The notes: generated by a model from the sequence alone, not told the origin. DNA of 8,334 nucleotides from Alkanindiges sp. (GCA_030152125.1 JASLIR010000196.1:1-8334); one strand, 5' to 3'. Shown: positions 1 through 7,726, numbered from the stretch's first letter. Made by a program: numbers and translations.

Positions 1-3000
1 AACACGAGCTGCTAGACAGTGAAAGTGTTGCAACACGTTACCAAATTGATTTAATTGCACAAGTTATTGCTTCTTTGGAATACTATCTGGATCAGCTGGC
101 CGCACATTATCAGGATGAGCGGGTTCTGGATGGCATTGACGGTATTTTACAATCTTTTCATCAACCGCAAAAAACAACATATGGAACAATCACCGTGGGT
201 GAAAAATTGTTCCATGACAATTCGTCAATCGATTTATTAGGTGCTATGGAAGAATCGGCTATGGTTGACTCAACATCTACTGCATTGCAGTCTGACACTA
301 TTGGACGCAAGGCCGTCGCAGAAATAGCGCTGGTTGAAGATGATTTTTCGCAGGACGATGAAATCCGCGAGATTTTTATTGAAGAAGCCACAGAGGTTTT
401 GGAAACCCTGCAGGAAATTTTCCCGCAATGGGCGGCCAACCCGCAGCAACAGGCTGTGATGAAAGATGTACGGCGCGCTTTCCATACCCTGAAAGGCTCT
501 GGCCGTATGGTGGGTGCCAAGTTGTCTGGTGAATTGGCATGGTCTATTGAGAACATGCTAAACCGTGTGCTGGAAAATACGGTTCAGGCCGATGCAGTGA
601 TGTTCCAGCTGATTGGCAAGGTGCTGGCCATTTACCCAACACTGGTAGAAAATTTTGCCTCCCAGCAGCATACCGTGATTGAGGTTCGCCCTTATATGTA
701 TGTGGCGAATTTATTGGGTAAAGGTGAAAAGCTGGCGCTGGCTGATTTGCCATGGTCGCAAACTGCTGCGGATATTGGTGCATTGTCTGGACAGGAAGCA
801 CAAGCAGCAGAGCAGGATAAAACAGAAGAAGTAGCAGCGATTGAGCCGGGTATTATCAGCGCTGAAACTGCAGCTAATGATGCTGAGCGCATTGCCGCGC
901 AGGCCGAGCTGCAGGAAGGCATGGCTATTTTTGTTGAAGAAGCAGAAGAGCACCTTGATACGATTCATGACTTTATTGTGAATCATGGCGATGAAAATAG
1001 TGTTCCTGATACCTTGATTCGGGCCTTGCATACCTTGCGTGGCAGTGCTGCCATGTCCAGTGTAGATGCCATTTACCGTCTTTCTGCTGCCATGGAAAAT
1101 GAGTTTAAGCGCTTGTTGCGCATCCATGAGCAGTATGATGAAACCCATGTTAGTTTGCTGGAGCAGTTTGTTCAGCATGTGGGTGCACATCTGGAAGCCA
1201 TCCAGCAGGGTCAACTGGAAGAGCTGAGTGAAGATGATCTAGCATTTATTGCCGAGGTTGAACAACTTTCCGGTACGGATCATGGCGATGAACATGAGCC
1301 ATCCAACGCTGGTATTGTCGCCCATGTGTTAAGCCTGTCACTGGATGATTTGCTGGATGCGGAGTTTGAGCTGGAGAAGAATATCTCTGCTGATACTGCA
1401 AGTGAGTATATTGGCCGCCTGTATGCGCAAAGCCAGCAGTTACAGCAGGCTGCCCAAAGCACGCCTATTATTGCCCTGAAACGCTTGAGTGATGCTCTGG
1501 CACAAACCTATACCCGCCTGAAGGACCTTGCGCCCTCTCAGCTTACAAGTAACAGTATTGAGCATATTCTGGAAGCGCATTATGCACTGACAGATATTTT
1601 CGATGCGCTGGCGGCCAGTCAAACGCCTACCATCACAGAACAGGTATTGATTGGTTTACAGGACGTGCTGGATCAGTTAGCCGGCAGTACTGCTGAACAT
1701 GTGATTGAGCAGGCCGTGGAAGTACCGGCTGCCCCTGTTGTGGCTGAGCAGCCTGTTGTGGTTGAACAGCCTGCTGTAGTGCCTATGCCGGCAGCAGCAG
1801 TATTTGCTGCCAATGCCGGTTATGTACCGGATAATCATGTTGAGCCTGAGCTGCTGGAAATTTTCCTTGAGGAAGCTGAAGAGCTGGTTGAAGCCATTGA
1901 TGAAAGCTTTAGCGCCTGGCAACAAAACCCTGCACAGGTTAATCACCTTAAAGTATTGCAACGTCATTTGCATACCTTGAAGGGTGGTGCCTTTATGGCA
2001 CAGGTAGACAGCCTGGGTAAATTTGGTCACGAGCTGGAAACAGTGTATGAGCGACTGGTGGCGGGCAGCCTGAAATCATCTCCGGTTCTGGTTCAGTTCA
2101 TGCGCCACTCGCAGGATATTGTGGCAGAACAGGTAGAACAGTTACGCACCAAAGGCACTTCCTTCTACGCCCCGCAAGAGTTTGCCGCACTGGAGGCCTA
2201 TATCCGCTCCGGTGATGAGTCGGTATTGACGTCTTCTGCCAAAGCAGCTGCGCCAGTTGAGCAGCCTGTAGCGAGCCTACCTGTTGCCGAAGCAGTTGAA
2301 GCGCCAGAACTTGCAAGTCCGGTTGTCGATCCGGTTGCCGAAGAAGCATTGTTAACGCCAGAGCCTTCCTTTGATGCGCTGGTTGCCCAGTCTGAAATTA
2401 TTGTGGATGCTAAACCAGCAGCCAGTGTGCCAGTTGTTGCGGAGCCTGCTGCCGTACCCGCGTCTATTGTGCTTCAGCACAAAACCGACACGGGGTCGCG
2501 CGTTTCTTATGCGAAAGCCATTGAATGGCCCGCAGATGCGCTGCCTGAAAAAGATATCCTGGCGCTGTTTATTGAAGAGGCTGAAGAGCAAATTGCCAAC
2601 AGCGCACAGTTGTTGCAGCGCTGGCAGAAAGACAGCCGTGACAAGCGGCCATTACTTGAGTTACAGCGTACCCTGCATACCATCCGTGGGGGTGCCAGAA
2701 TGGCAACCGTGCCTGCTGTAGCAAGCATTGCGCATGAGCTTGAGTTCGTTTATGAAACTTTTGCAACCTCCAACAAGTCTGCATCAGCAGTTATCAGCCA
2801 GTTTATCTTGCTGTGTCATGACTGGCTGGCCGATGCCATTGTAGTACTGCAAAATAATTTGCAACCTGCTACGCCAGACGTGCTGGTGCAGATTTTGCAG
2901 CGTCTGCAAAAAGACACCAGTAGCCTGACCAGCCTGCCGCGTTTTGATGAGCAGATTCAGGAATTCAAACAGGATCAGTCTGCACAAACCCTGTTTGAAA

Positions 3001-4940
3001 CGGAGGCTGTGGTAGAGGTGAAGGGCGATGGTTCAGAGCCTCCGTCCATGCATGGCCTGTTTGCCCAGCAAGTAGAACAAACGACTGCCAGCAATGAGAT
3101 GATTCGTGTTTCCTCCAGCCTGATGGAAAAAATGATCAACCTGGCGGGTGAGAATGCAATTAACCGTGCCCGTATTGAAATGGGTGTGAATGGTCTTGGC
3201 TTTGTACTGGATGATATGGGGCTGACCATCCAGCGCTTGATCGAACAGTTACGCCGTATGGAAGGCGAACTTGAGTCGCAAATTCTGGCCCGTCATGAAG
3301 AAGAGCGCGAGCAGTATGCTGACTTCGACCCACTGGAAATGGATCAATACTCTTCATTGAACCAGTTGTCGCGTTCACTGTCTGAGTCGGCATCGGATTT
3401 GCAGGACTTTAAAGTCACTTTAAGCGAGAAGGTTCGCGATACTGAAAACCTGTTACTGCAACAGTCCCGTATTCATTCCGAGCTGCAAGACGGCCTGATG
3501 AATTCGCGCCTGGTACCGTTCTCGCGCATGTTACCGCGCCTGCAGCGTGTTGTGCGCCAAACCGCCACCGAGCTGGCTAAGCCTGCCGAGCTGGTGGTGC
3601 GTAATGCGGAAGGTGAACTGGATCGTACCATTCTTGAGCGCATTGTTGCCCCGCTGGAGCACATGCTGCGTAATGCGGTTGACCATGGCCTGGAAAGCGC
3701 CGAGAAGCGTCAGGAAGCCAATAAACCCGCTCAGGGCCAGATTAACCTGAGCGTTGAGCGTCAGGGTAATGAAATTATTCTGACCCTGAGTGATGACGGG
3801 CATGGCATTAATGTACAGGCGGTGCGGGAAAAAGCTATCCAGCGTGGTTTAATCTCTGCGGAAACCGAGCTACATGACCATGAGATCATGCAGTTTATTT
3901 TCCATGCCGGATTGTCGACTGCACAAAAAGTAACGCAAATTTCCGGCCGTGGCGTTGGGATGGACGTGGTACTCAGCGAAATTAAACAGCTGGGTGGTAC
4001 GGTGAGTGTGGATTCCCGCGTGGGTGAAGGCACCACCTTTACCATGCGCCTGCCATTGACAGTGGCGGTGACAGATGCCCTGATGGTGCGTGTGGCAGAC
4101 CGCCAGTTTGCAGTGCCACTATCACAAATTGAACGTATTGTACGCGTGTCTCCGGCAGCTTTGGCCGAGTACTATGCGGGGCAGTCTGATGGCTTCAGTA
4201 TTGATGGCACGGAATATACCTTACGCTATCTGGGCGAGTTTATTCAGAATAACCCGATACCTAATTTACAGGCCTACAGCATGTCCCTGCCGGTATTGCT
4301 GGTGAAGAGCTTGGGTAAGCCTACGGCTATCCAGGTTGACCAGCTGGTTGGTTCGCGCGCTGAAATTGTGGTGAAACCTGCCGGTCAGCAACTGGCATCG
4401 ATAGATATTATTTCCGGCGCCACCATCATGGGTGATGGCTCGGTGAGTATTATTCTGGATACGCAGGCGATGGCGCGTCATGCTGCCGCAAGCGCGAGAC
4501 CGAAATCTACGCTGGATGAAGGCAAGACAACGACGACTGCTGCACGCGAAGTGAGCCGTAAGCCACTTGTGATGGTGGTGGATGACTCGGTGACTGTACG
4601 TAAGGTGACCACTCGCTTGCTGGAACGTCAGGGCTATGACGTGGTAAGCGCCAAAGATGGTGTGGATGCCATTGAGAAGCTGGAAGAGATTACGCCGGAT
4701 ATCATGTTGCTGGATATTGAAATGCCGCGTATGGATGGTTTCGAGGTTGCGACCCAGGTACGTCACAGCGACAGACTGGTGAACCTGCCTATTATCATGA
4801 TTACCTCACGTACTGGCGAGAAGCACCGCGAGCGTGCTTTCCTGACCGGGGTAAACTGTTATATGGGTAAACCGTTCCAGGAGCAGGAACTCCTGCAGAA
4901 TATTGAGGAACTATTGTCCACTGCCAATACTCCCTTATGA
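1..4940 (+). CDS. chpA: ChpA-type multi-Hpt hybrid CheA histidine kinase, 5' partial
   Basis: This is the central kinase of a Chp chemosensory system, a cytoplasmic CheA relative that in P. aeruginosa controls type IV pilus twitching and cAMP. The frame is open from the window edge (first full codon at 3), so the true start lies upstream; 1645 residues are visible. Numbering from that codon, domains in order are: an Hpt-like tail (1-50); Hpt domains with HTLKGSG (H161), HTLRGSA (H343), HTLKGGA (H657) and HTIRGGA (H892); a CheA dimerisation region (from about 1032) with a charged insert; a HATPase with N box HMLRNAVDHG (N1224), DDGHGI (1264-1269) and GRGVGMD (1315-1321); a CheW-like domain (about 1350-1490); and a receiver with DD 1527/1528, phospho-acceptor D1571, T1601 and K1623. 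All key catalytic residues are present, so it should be active. chpB follows after 46 bases. The family assignment is secure. The name chpA rather than pilL rests on the chpB and chpC neighbours. Confidence 0.95.
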   Translation, partial: HELLDSESVATRYQIDLIAQVIASLEYYLDQLAAHYQDERVLDGIDGILQSFHQPQKTTYGTITVGEKLFHDNSSIDLLGAMEESAMVDSTSTALQSDTIGRKAVAEIALVEDDFSQDDEIREIFIEEATEVLETLQEIFPQWAANPQQQAVMKDVRRAFHTLKGSGRMVGAKLSGELAWSIENMLNRVLENTVQADAVMFQLIGKVLAIYPTLVENFASQQHTVIEVRPYMYVANLLGKGEKLALADLPWSQTAADIGALSGQEAQAAEQDKTEEVAAIEPGIISAETAANDAERIAAQAELQEGMAIFVEEAEEHLDTIHDFIVNHGDENSVPDTLIRALHTLRGSAAMSSVDAIYRLSAAMENEFKRLLRIHEQYDETHVSLLEQFVQHVGAHLEAIQQGQLEELSEDDLAFIAEVEQLSGTDHGDEHEPSNAGIVAHVLSLSLDDLLDAEFELEKNISADTASEYIGRLYAQSQQLQQAAQSTPIIALKRLSDALAQTYTRLKDLAPSQLTSNSIEHILEAHYALTDIFDALAASQTPTITEQVLIGLQDVLDQLAGSTAEHVIEQAVEVPAAPVVAEQPVVVEQPAVVPMPAAAVFAANAGYVPDNHVEPELLEIFLEEAEELVEAIDESFSAWQQNPAQVNHLKVLQRHLHTLKGGAFMAQVDSLGKFGHELETVYERLVAGSLKSSPVLVQFMRHSQDIVAEQVEQLRTKGTSFYAPQEFAALEAYIRSGDESVLTSSAKAAAPVEQPVASLPVAEAVEAPELASPVVDPVAEEALLTPEPSFDALVAQSEIIVDAKPAASVPVVAEPAAVPASIVLQHKTDTGSRVSYAKAIEWPADALPEKDILALFIEEAEEQIANSAQLLQRWQKDSRDKRPLLELQRTLHTIRGGARMATVPAVASIAHELEFVYETFATSNKSASAVISQFILLCHDWLADAIVVLQNNLQPATPDVLVQILQRLQKDTSSLTSLPRFDEQIQEFKQDQSAQTLFETEAVVEVKGDGSEPPSMHGLFAQQVEQTTASNEMIRVSSSLMEKMINLAGENAINRARIEMGVNGLGFVLDDMGLTIQRLIEQLRRMEGELESQILARHEEEREQYADFDPLEMDQYSSLNQLSRSLSESASDLQDFKVTLSEKVRDTENLLLQQSRIHSELQDGLMNSRLVPFSRMLPRLQRVVRQTATELAKPAELVVRNAEGELDRTILERIVAPLEHMLRNAVDHGLESAEKRQEANKPAQGQINLSVERQGNEIILTLSDDGHGINVQAVREKAIQRGLISAETELHDHEIMQFIFHAGLSTAQKVTQISGRGVGMDVVLSEIKQLGGTVSVDSRVGEGTTFTMRLPLTVAVTDALMVRVADRQFAVPLSQIERIVRVSPAALAEYYAGQSDGFSIDGTEYTLRYLGEFIQNNPIPNLQAYSMSLPVLLVKSLGKPTAIQVDQLVGSRAEIVVKPAGQQLASIDIISGATIMGDGSVSIILDTQAMARHAAASARPKSTLDEGKTTTTAAREVSRKPLVMVVDDSVTVRKVTTRLLERQGYDVVSAKDGVDAIEKLEEITPDIMLLDIEMPRMDGFEVATQVRHSDRLVNLPIIMITSRTGEKHRERAFLTGVNCYMGKPFQEQELLQNIEELLSTANTPL
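354..600 (+). other. Hpt domain A of ChpA
   Basis: This is the first complete histidine-phosphotransfer domain in the window. It opens with the helix motif FIEEA (nt 375) and carries the phospho-acceptor in HTLKGSGRM, with the histidine codon at 483, 36 codons after the FIEEA phenylalanine. The HxxKG signature is canonical, so it should accept or donate phosphate. Confidence 0.88.
906..1170 (+). other. Hpt domain B of ChpA
   Basis: The domain opens with FVEEAEEHL (nt 930) and has its phospho-acceptor histidine at 1029 in HTLRGSAAM. The usual lysine three residues after the histidine is arginine here. The helix-to-histidine spacing is 33 codons, three fewer than in the other copies. It is probably functional. 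Confidence 0.85.
1308..1700 (+). other. helical segment between Hpt B and C, possibly a degenerate Hpt
   Basis: The distance between the histidines of Hpt B and C is 314 codons, against 182 for A-B and 235 for C-D, which leaves room for one extra domain. The segment is predicted by eye to be all-helical (heptad-like Leu, Ala, Gln and Glu), beginning near LSLDDLLDAEFELEK. No HxxKG or HxxRG motif is present. It may be an Hpt that lost its phospho-acceptor or a plain helical spacer; the sequence alone does not decide. Confidence 0.45.
1734..1787 (+). repeat. tandem 18-base repeat in a Pro/Val/Ala linker of chpA
   Basis: Two adjacent 18-base units at 1734-1751 and 1752-1769 match at 16 of 18 positions and encode PVVAEQ and PVVVEQ. 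A third, decayed unit (1770-1787) encodes PAVVPM. The unit is a multiple of three, so copy-number change would keep the frame. It lies in the flexible linker before Hpt C. A second Pro/Ala/Val-rich linker (about 2235-2470) has looser repeats of the PVAE type. Confidence 0.8.
1836..2130 (+). other. Hpt domain C of ChpA
   Basis: The domain opens with FLEEAEELV (nt 1863) and has its phospho-acceptor histidine at 1971 in HTLKGGAFM, 36 codons on. A second histidine lies two residues earlier (HLHTLKG), but the motif identifies the one at 1971. It is a canonical HxxKG domain. Confidence 0.88.
2544..2800 (+). other. Hpt domain D of ChpA
   Basis: The domain opens with FIEEAEEQI (nt 2568) and has its phospho-acceptor histidine at 2676 in HTIRGGARM, again 36 codons on. 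Arginine replaces the usual lysine, as in domain B. It is the last Hpt before the CheA core. It follows a long acidic Pro/Ala/Val linker, which should give it freedom to reach the kinase or the receiver. Confidence 0.85.
3096..4490 (+). other. CheA core of ChpA: dimerisation, HATPase and CheW-like domains
   Basis: The core starts at the conserved helix EMIRVSSSLMEKMINLAGE. A long charged helical insert, rich in Glu, Arg and Gln, follows (about 3240-3440). The ATP lid region then shows the N box (Asn codon 3672), DDGHGI (3792-3809) and GRGVGMD (3945-3965). The CheW-like regulatory domain follows (TVAVTDALMVRVADRQFAVP onward) and should bind ChpC- or PilI-like couplers. Confidence 0.92.
4560..4930 (+). 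other. C-terminal receiver domain of ChpA
   Basis: This CheY-like domain is complete: the acidic pair is in VVDDS (codons 4581 and 4584), the phospho-acceptor Asp codon is 4713 in LLDIEMPRMDG, Thr is at 4803 and Lys at 4869 in MGKPF. All phosphorylation residues are intact. It makes ChpA a hybrid kinase that can pass phosphate internally or use this domain as a phosphate sink. Confidence 0.93.
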
Positions 4941-4986
4941 ACAGGATAACTGAATGCAGTGATGGGTGTGTGTGGTTTATAGATAA

Positions 4987-5976
4987 ATGATACCGACTTT
5001 AATCATCGTTGCTGATGATGCAAGACAGCGCAATGCCTTAAAGGACGTTGGGCAGTCTTGCGGCTTTGAGGTCAGGCACTGCCTGCCTTCCAGGCAGTTT
5101 AACGATAGCCATCTGATACCATCACCAGACTTATGGCTGATTGATGTTGAGGATGAATTGCCTTTATTGGAGGTTATCGGTTTTGATCAGCCTATCCTGA
5201 TGGGGATTATGGCCGCGCCAGCGTTTAATGACCGTGAAGCTTATCTGGGCTGGAAGCGAAAAGTCAGTAAAAAGCTGATGAAACTGCTCAGTAATGATAT
5301 GCCTATTTTAACGCAGCAGGTTGACCATCAGCGTGCTGCGTATTCAGTCCGGTCCAGAGACCGCTTGCCCAGGGTGCTACCCGAGGTGTGGAAAGTGGTT
5401 ATTCTGGCTGGCTCCATGGGTGGCCTGGAGGCTATAAAGGCTTTTCTGGATAAGGTACCTGCTGATTTACCAGTGAGTTTCCTGCTTACCCAGCATATAG
5501 ATCCTTATATGCAAAGCCAGCTGCCGCGGATTTTAGGTCGCCATAATGAATGGCCGATAGAAAATATCCAGCAGCAGGACACAGTGATTCGCACCGGGGT
5601 GGCCTATGTTATCCCAACTGTGCAGCAGGTTGTTTTTGATGCGCAGGGGGTGATTCATTTACAGGAAGGACAGTGGCCTGATCATTATCAGCCTTCTATC
5701 CGCGAGGTGATGCAGCGTGCCAGCCCGGTGTTCAGGCAGCAGTTGCTTACCATTGTATTTAGCGGCATGGGTGATGATGGCAGTAAAGCCGCGGCGACCC
5801 AGGTTGCTGCCGGTGGAAAAATTTGGGCACAAACTGCAGACAGTTGTGCCTCATCCAGTCAACCGGATCAAATGCGTAATACCGGTTATGTGTCATTTTC
5901 TGCCACGCCTGAAGGCTTGGCAGAGCAGTTGATCAGAGAATGCGTCCAGAACAGGGAGACAAGTCGTGAGTATTGA
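4987..5976 (+). CDS. chpB: ChpB, CheB-type protein-glutamate methylesterase
   Basis: This 329-residue enzyme would remove methyl groups from glutamates of the pilus chemoreceptor, resetting its sensitivity. The C-terminal esterase domain (about 135-320) keeps the CheB triad: S143 in AGSMGG, H170 in LTQHID and D264 in GMGDDG. The N-terminal half (1-115) is receiver-like (VADD at 8-11, DLWLIDVED with D53) but lacks a clear Thr/Ser and Lys switch. It ends in a basic helix (WKRKVSKKLMKLL), as I recall for Pseudomonas ChpB. Control by phosphorylation is therefore doubtful. ATG at 4987 is the earliest possible start because a stop (4984-4986) lies directly upstream in frame. The ribosome site is poor (only a GT-rich stretch), which suggests weak translation. 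The gene is 46 bases after chpA and overlaps chpC. The length is close to the E. coli CheB length of 349. Confidence 0.92.
   Translation: MIPTLIIVADDARQRNALKDVGQSCGFEVRHCLPSRQFNDSHLIPSPDLWLIDVEDELPLLEVIGFDQPILMGIMAAPAFNDREAYLGWKRKVSKKLMKLLSNDMPILTQQVDHQRAAYSVRSRDRLPRVLPEVWKVVILAGSMGGLEAIKAFLDKVPADLPVSFLLTQHIDPYMQSQLPRILGRHNEWPIENIQQQDTVIRTGVAYVIPTVQQVVFDAQGVIHLQEGQWPDHYQPSIREVMQRASPVFRQQLLTIVFSGMGDDGSKAAATQVAAGGKIWAQTADSCASSSQPDQMRNTGYVSFSATPEGLAEQLIRECVQNRETSREY
5953..5958 (+). promoter_or_regulatory. ribosome binding site of chpC inside the end of chpB
   Basis: AGGGAG lies seven bases before the GTG start at 5966 and supports GTG over the in-frame ATG at 5993, which has no good site. Because it is inside chpB, chpC translation is probably coupled to chpB. 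Confidence 0.75.
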
Positions 5977-6424
5977 AACTGGGTATCGTGACATGAGTCA
6001 GGCCATGAGCCTGCTCACCACGACGACAGGTTTTGTGGATGTATATATCATTGAGGCCCACGAGCAGTTGCCTTGGCTGGTTCCACAGAATCTGGTGCTG
6101 GCTGCCCTGAGTGCCGAAGGTAAGCCTAAACAGCTGGAATGGCGCGACAAAACCCTGCCTGTGCTTTCGGTAAGCAGTGGTGATGCGAATCATAAACCGG
6201 TGGCGCTGGTGGTGCAGGGCATTCAGGACCAGCATCTGTTTGCATTGCTGATTGATAAAATGCCGGATACGCGTCGTATCCGTATTTCCAGTTTACGTGA
6301 TATGGATATGGAGCCGGTGGGTGAAGTGTTCAGTTTCCAGATTGTGAAAATGGAAGAAGGTTTGTATCAGGTACCGGATTTTGACCGTATTGATAAATAC
6401 GTGTTTAACAGCTACAAACAATAG
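5966..6424 (+). CDS. chpC: ChpC, CheW-like accessory coupling protein
   Basis: This 152-residue protein has a single CheW-like domain. It should link chemoreceptors to the CheW-like domain of ChpA. In P. aeruginosa, ChpC is an accessory coupler of the Chp pathway, alongside PilI. Visible CheW features are the first strands (GFVDVYIIEAHEQLPWLVP, 22-40), the LEWRDKTLPVLSV strand pair (57-69), which matches the WRG..VPV signature of CheW, and the hydrophobic strand ALVVQGIQDQHLFALLIDKM (80-99). It starts with GTG, overlaps chpB by 11 bases and is the last gene before the bidirectional terminator, so it closes the operon. It is distinguished from PilI by its position directly after chpB. The family call is strong; the exact symbol depends on context. 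Confidence 0.87.
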   Translation: MSIETGYRDMSQAMSLLTTTTGFVDVYIIEAHEQLPWLVPQNLVLAALSAEGKPKQLEWRDKTLPVLSVSSGDANHKPVALVVQGIQDQHLFALLIDKMPDTRRIRISSLRDMDMEPVGEVFSFQIVKMEEGLYQVPDFDRIDKYVFNSYKQ

Positions 6425-6454
6425 CAGTAATAAATAAGCGTGTATTTGTTTTAT

Positions 6455-6485
6455 AAAAATGGCCAGCTTTAAGCTGGCCATTTTT
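6455..6485. terminator. bidirectional rho-independent terminator between chpC and dapE
   Basis: A 15-base inverted repeat (6455-6469 and 6471-6485) forms a stem with core GGCCAGC/GCTGGCC and loop TTTAA. It ends in five A on the left and five T on the right, so it gives a hairpin plus T-run for transcripts on either strand. It lies 30 bases after the chpC stop and 20 bases after the dapE stop, and serves both convergent units. Confidence 0.93.
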
Positions 6486-6505
6486 ATGGGTATTGCCTGA
6501 ATTAT

Positions 6506-7651
6506 TCAGATGGCTGGCTTGGCCAGCAGGCTGCTTAGAATTTGCTGGTAAATATCGGTTAGCGGTTCCAGGTCGGCAATATTCACATGCTCGTCAATCT
6601 GGTGGATGGTGGCATTAATTACACCCAGCTCCAGCACCTGGGCACCAGTGGGCGCAATAAAACGGCCATCAGAAGTACCACCACTGGTGGACAGTGTGGT
6701 TTCAATTTTTTGCACATTGGCAATGGCTTGCTGTGCGGCAGCTACCAGCTCGCCCTTGGCCGTAAGGAAGGGTTGTCCGGACAGGTTCCAGTCAATCTTA
6801 TAGTTTAACTGATGGCGGTCTAACAATTCATGCACGCGTGCTTTTAGGCCTTCCGCAGTAGATTCGGTAGAAAAGCGGAAGTTAAATACATATTCCACTT
6901 CACCCGGAATTACATTATTGGCACCTGTGCCTGCTTTCATATTGGATATCTGAAAGCTGGTAGCCGGGAAAAAGTCATTACCGTTATCCCAGCTGGTAGC
7001 GCATAACTCGGTAATGGCTGCTGCACTGCGGTGAATCGGATTATCTGCCAGATGCGGGTAGGCCACGTGGCCCTGTTTGCCAAACACGGTTAAAATACCG
7101 TTTAAGGAACCACGGCGGCCATTCTTAACAATATCGCCCAAGGTGCTGGTACTGGAGGGTTCGCCGACCAGGCACCATTTAATTTTTTCCTGCCTGGCTT
7201 CTAGGGTTTCTACTACTTTCACCGTACCATTAACCGATGGGCCTTCTTCATCCGAAGTGATCAGAAAGGCAATAGAGCCCAGATGATCAGGATGCGCAGC
7301 CACAAAGCGCTCACTGGCTACCACCATGGCGGCCAGGGCTGTTTTCATATCGGCGCTACCACGCGCATATAATTTACCATCGCGGATTTCCGGCTCAAAC
7401 GGATTAGAGCTCCATTTGCTTAATTCACCGGTAGGTACCACATCGGTATGTCCGGCAAAACAGAATAAGGGTTCCTGGGTGCCACGGCGCGCCCACAGGT
7501 TATCCACATCAGCAAAGCGCATTTTTTCAATGTGAAAACCAATATTTGCCAATCGTTCGGCCATCACATCCTGACAGCTGGCATCATCCGGGGTCACTGA
7601 AGGGCGGCGTAACAGGTCAAGGCTTAGGTCGAGGGTGTTTTGCGTAGACAT
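6506..7651 (-). CDS. dapE: DapE, succinyl-diaminopimelate desuccinylase
   Basis: This 381-residue cytoplasmic zinc hydrolase (M20 family) cleaves N-succinyl-L,L-diaminopimelate to succinate and L,L-diaminopimelate, a late step in lysine and peptidoglycan precursor synthesis. All five metal ligands are seen: H68 in AGHTDVVP, D101 in GSADMK, E136 in SDEEGPS, E164 in VGEPSS and H350 in [10 protein letters not shown]. The catalytic D70 and E135 are also present. Each sits one residue after the published Haemophilus influenzae position. The dimerisation lid (about 182-295) includes [10 protein letters not shown] and GANNVIPGE. Its length is typical. ATG at 7651 is chosen by alignment to family N-termini, although no Shine-Dalgarno is visible before it. 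The gene is convergent with chpC and functionally unrelated to it. An extended -10 promoter is proposed upstream. Confidence 0.97.
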   Translation of the reverse strand: MSTQNTLDLSLDLLRRPSVTPDDASCQDVMAERLANIGFHIEKMRFADVDNLWARRGTQEPLFCFAGHTDVVPTGELSKWSSNPFEPEIRDGKLYARGSADMKTALAAMVVASERFVAAHPDHLGSIAFLITSDEEGPSVNGTVKVVETLEARQEKIKWCLVGEPSSTSTLGDIVKNGRRGSLNGILTVFGKQGHVAYPHLADNPIHRSAAAITELCATSWDNGNDFFPATSFQISNMKAGTGANNVIPGEVEYVFNFRFSTESTAEGLKARVHELLDRHQLNYKIDWNLSGQPFLTAKGELVAAAQQAIANVQKIETTLSTSGGTSDGRFIAPTGAQVLELGVINATIHQIDEHVNIADLEPLTDIYQQILSSLLAKPAI

Positions 7652-7652
7652 A

Positions 7653-7684
7653 ATTCACATGTAAAACCGGGATCAACTGTGAAT
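7653..7684. repeat. inverted repeat at the dapE start
   Basis: ATTCACA (7653-7659) is repeated inverted as TGTGAAT (7678-7684), 18 bases apart. The inner arm is two bases from the dapE start codon and the outer arm touches the proposed -10. It could be a weak 5' leader hairpin or a regulator site. At seven bases it may also be chance. Confidence 0.35.
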
Positions 7685-7691
7685 GATAGCA
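7683..7691 (-). promoter_or_regulatory. candidate extended -10 promoter of dapE
   Basis: On the minus strand the sequence TGCTATCAT matches an extended -10 element (TGn plus TATCAT). The -35 region 17 bases upstream (CTGCAT) is poor, as is tolerated with an extended -10. Transcription would start about 25 bases before the dapE ATG. This is predicted from sequence alone. Confidence 0.35.
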
Positions 7692-7726
7692 TTGAACCTG
7701 ACGCGATGCAGGTGCAATTCATATAC

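Noticed and set aside
75..77. TTG as the start of the large kinase
   Set aside because: The frame is open back to the window edge and the upstream codons read as helical protein of the same style, so this is an internal leucine and the gene starts upstream.
711..1214. A 167-codon open frame on the minus strand inside chpA
   Set aside because: It is antisense to a conserved coding region, is Cys- and Ser-rich with no recognisable domain, and has no ribosome site of note; it is a shadow of chpA.
1734..1787. Possible CRISPR or regulatory repeat array
   Set aside because: The units are directly adjacent without spacers, in frame, and encode a Pro/Val linker; this is a protein repeat.
4266..4766. 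A 166-codon open frame on the minus strand inside chpA
   Set aside because: It is antisense to the conserved CheW-like and receiver domains and its His/Arg-rich product looks like a reversed-frame artefact.
4941..4986. Possible promoter or terminator between chpA and chpB
   Set aside because: The 46 bases hold no stem with a T-run and no paired -35/-10 boxes, so the genes are most likely cotranscribed.
7652..7726. A lysine riboswitch upstream of dapE
   Set aside because: The leader is far too short for a lysine riboswitch and has only one small inverted repeat.
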